NCBI GenBank assembly: GCA_002840735.1
Contig: PHBY01000032.1
Span: forward strand, 1-33,345
Length of the DNA: 33,345 nucleotides
Source: Chloroflexi bacterium HGW-Chloroflexi-2
Lineage (GTDB): Bacteria; Chloroflexota; Anaerolineae; Anaerolineales; Anaerolineaceae
Direction of reading: 5' to 3'
Shown piece after piece: positions 33,191 to 33,345 of the stretch (within the stretch, counting starts at the first letter, position 1; each line of letters begins with the position of its first letter). The notes below the pieces were generated by a model that saw only the letters and a program-made list of their open reading frames with translations, searched no databases and was not told where the DNA came from. Made by a program: the position numbers and the translations under genes.

Positions 33191-33345
33191 GCTGAAGGCT
33201 GACAGCTAATAAAAGTCTGAACTGGAATTGGTCTAGCTCATGGCTCATGGCGAATTTGGTGCGATGCACTTAAGGATGAGAAATCTACACCATTTTGCAA
33301 AATTGATCCGGTGAAAAGTCCGGCAGAAGTGCGTTGCACCTTGTA
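33191..33345. repeat. Intergenic repeat cluster at the window end
   Basis: TAGCTCATGGCTCA (33234-33247) repeats the element in the ssb leader. GGTGCGATGCACTT (33258-33271) and AAGTGCGTTGCACC (33327-33340) form an imperfect inverted repeat (12 of 14). No gene is visible before the window ends. Confidence 0.4.

Overview
The window looks like a chromosomal segment of a member of the Chloroflexota, most likely an Anaerolineae-type bacterium. This is an inference from gene content, not from a marker gene. The pointers are a bacterial Elp3, a translin-family protein, a DUF3467 protein, a B-box zinc-finger membrane protein next to nadK and recN, a large BTAD/AAA/TPR regulator, an AmmeMemoRadiSam radical SAM enzyme, and many genes whose -10 box lies only 6-8 bases before the start codon. 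There is no rRNA, tRNA, CRISPR array or phage block. I call 26 protein genes and one insertion sequence.

Left part (1-5401). A near-consensus promoter leads into a yybP-ykoY-type (manganese) riboswitch with a terminator hairpin, then a P2-type cation ATPase that is probably a Mn/Ca exporter. It meets, across a shared terminator, a leftward pair: a BioF2/FemAB-like GNAT protein followed by the Fe-S carrier ATPase Mrp/ApbC.

Middle-left (5402-13436). An adenosine deaminase stands alone. An XRE-cupin regulator precedes a 2-oxoacid/acetoin dehydrogenase-like set: E1 alpha, E1 beta, a free-standing 80-residue lipoyl domain and an SDR oxidoreductase, with no E2 catalytic domain or E3. Pointing left is a HigB toxin followed by a HigA antitoxin fused to an ImmA/IrrE metallopeptidase. 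Their promoter carries two palindromes that look like autoregulatory operators. A nitroreductase is divergent from it.

Centre (13425-18412). A perfect-consensus promoter drives ssb, a DUF3467 gene, a translin-family gene and two short, tightly packed ORFs that together carry every hallmark of a Cas4/RecB-type PD-(D/E)XK nuclease. Each half has a membrane helix at the junction. This is the best candidate here for an undescribed system: a split or two-subunit membrane-anchored nuclease co-expressed with SSB and a nucleic-acid-binding translin. Next come a YpdA-like flavoprotein, NAD kinase and a B-box membrane protein.

Right part (18413-33345). recN and a 1171-residue BTAD/AAA/TPR regulator are followed by an IS1634-like transposase gene lying between two perfect 100-bp direct repeats. 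The repeats duplicate the last codons of the regulator and a small promoter, and the insertion has separated the regulator from its terminator. Beyond it are mutS2 (leftward), the AmrS radical SAM enzyme, elp3 (leftward) divergent from a methyltransferase with Trm9/ALKBH8-like features, a LuxR-type HTH protein and an OmpR-type response regulator whose phospho-acceptor Asp appears to be Glu. The last 150 bases hold short intergenic repeats.
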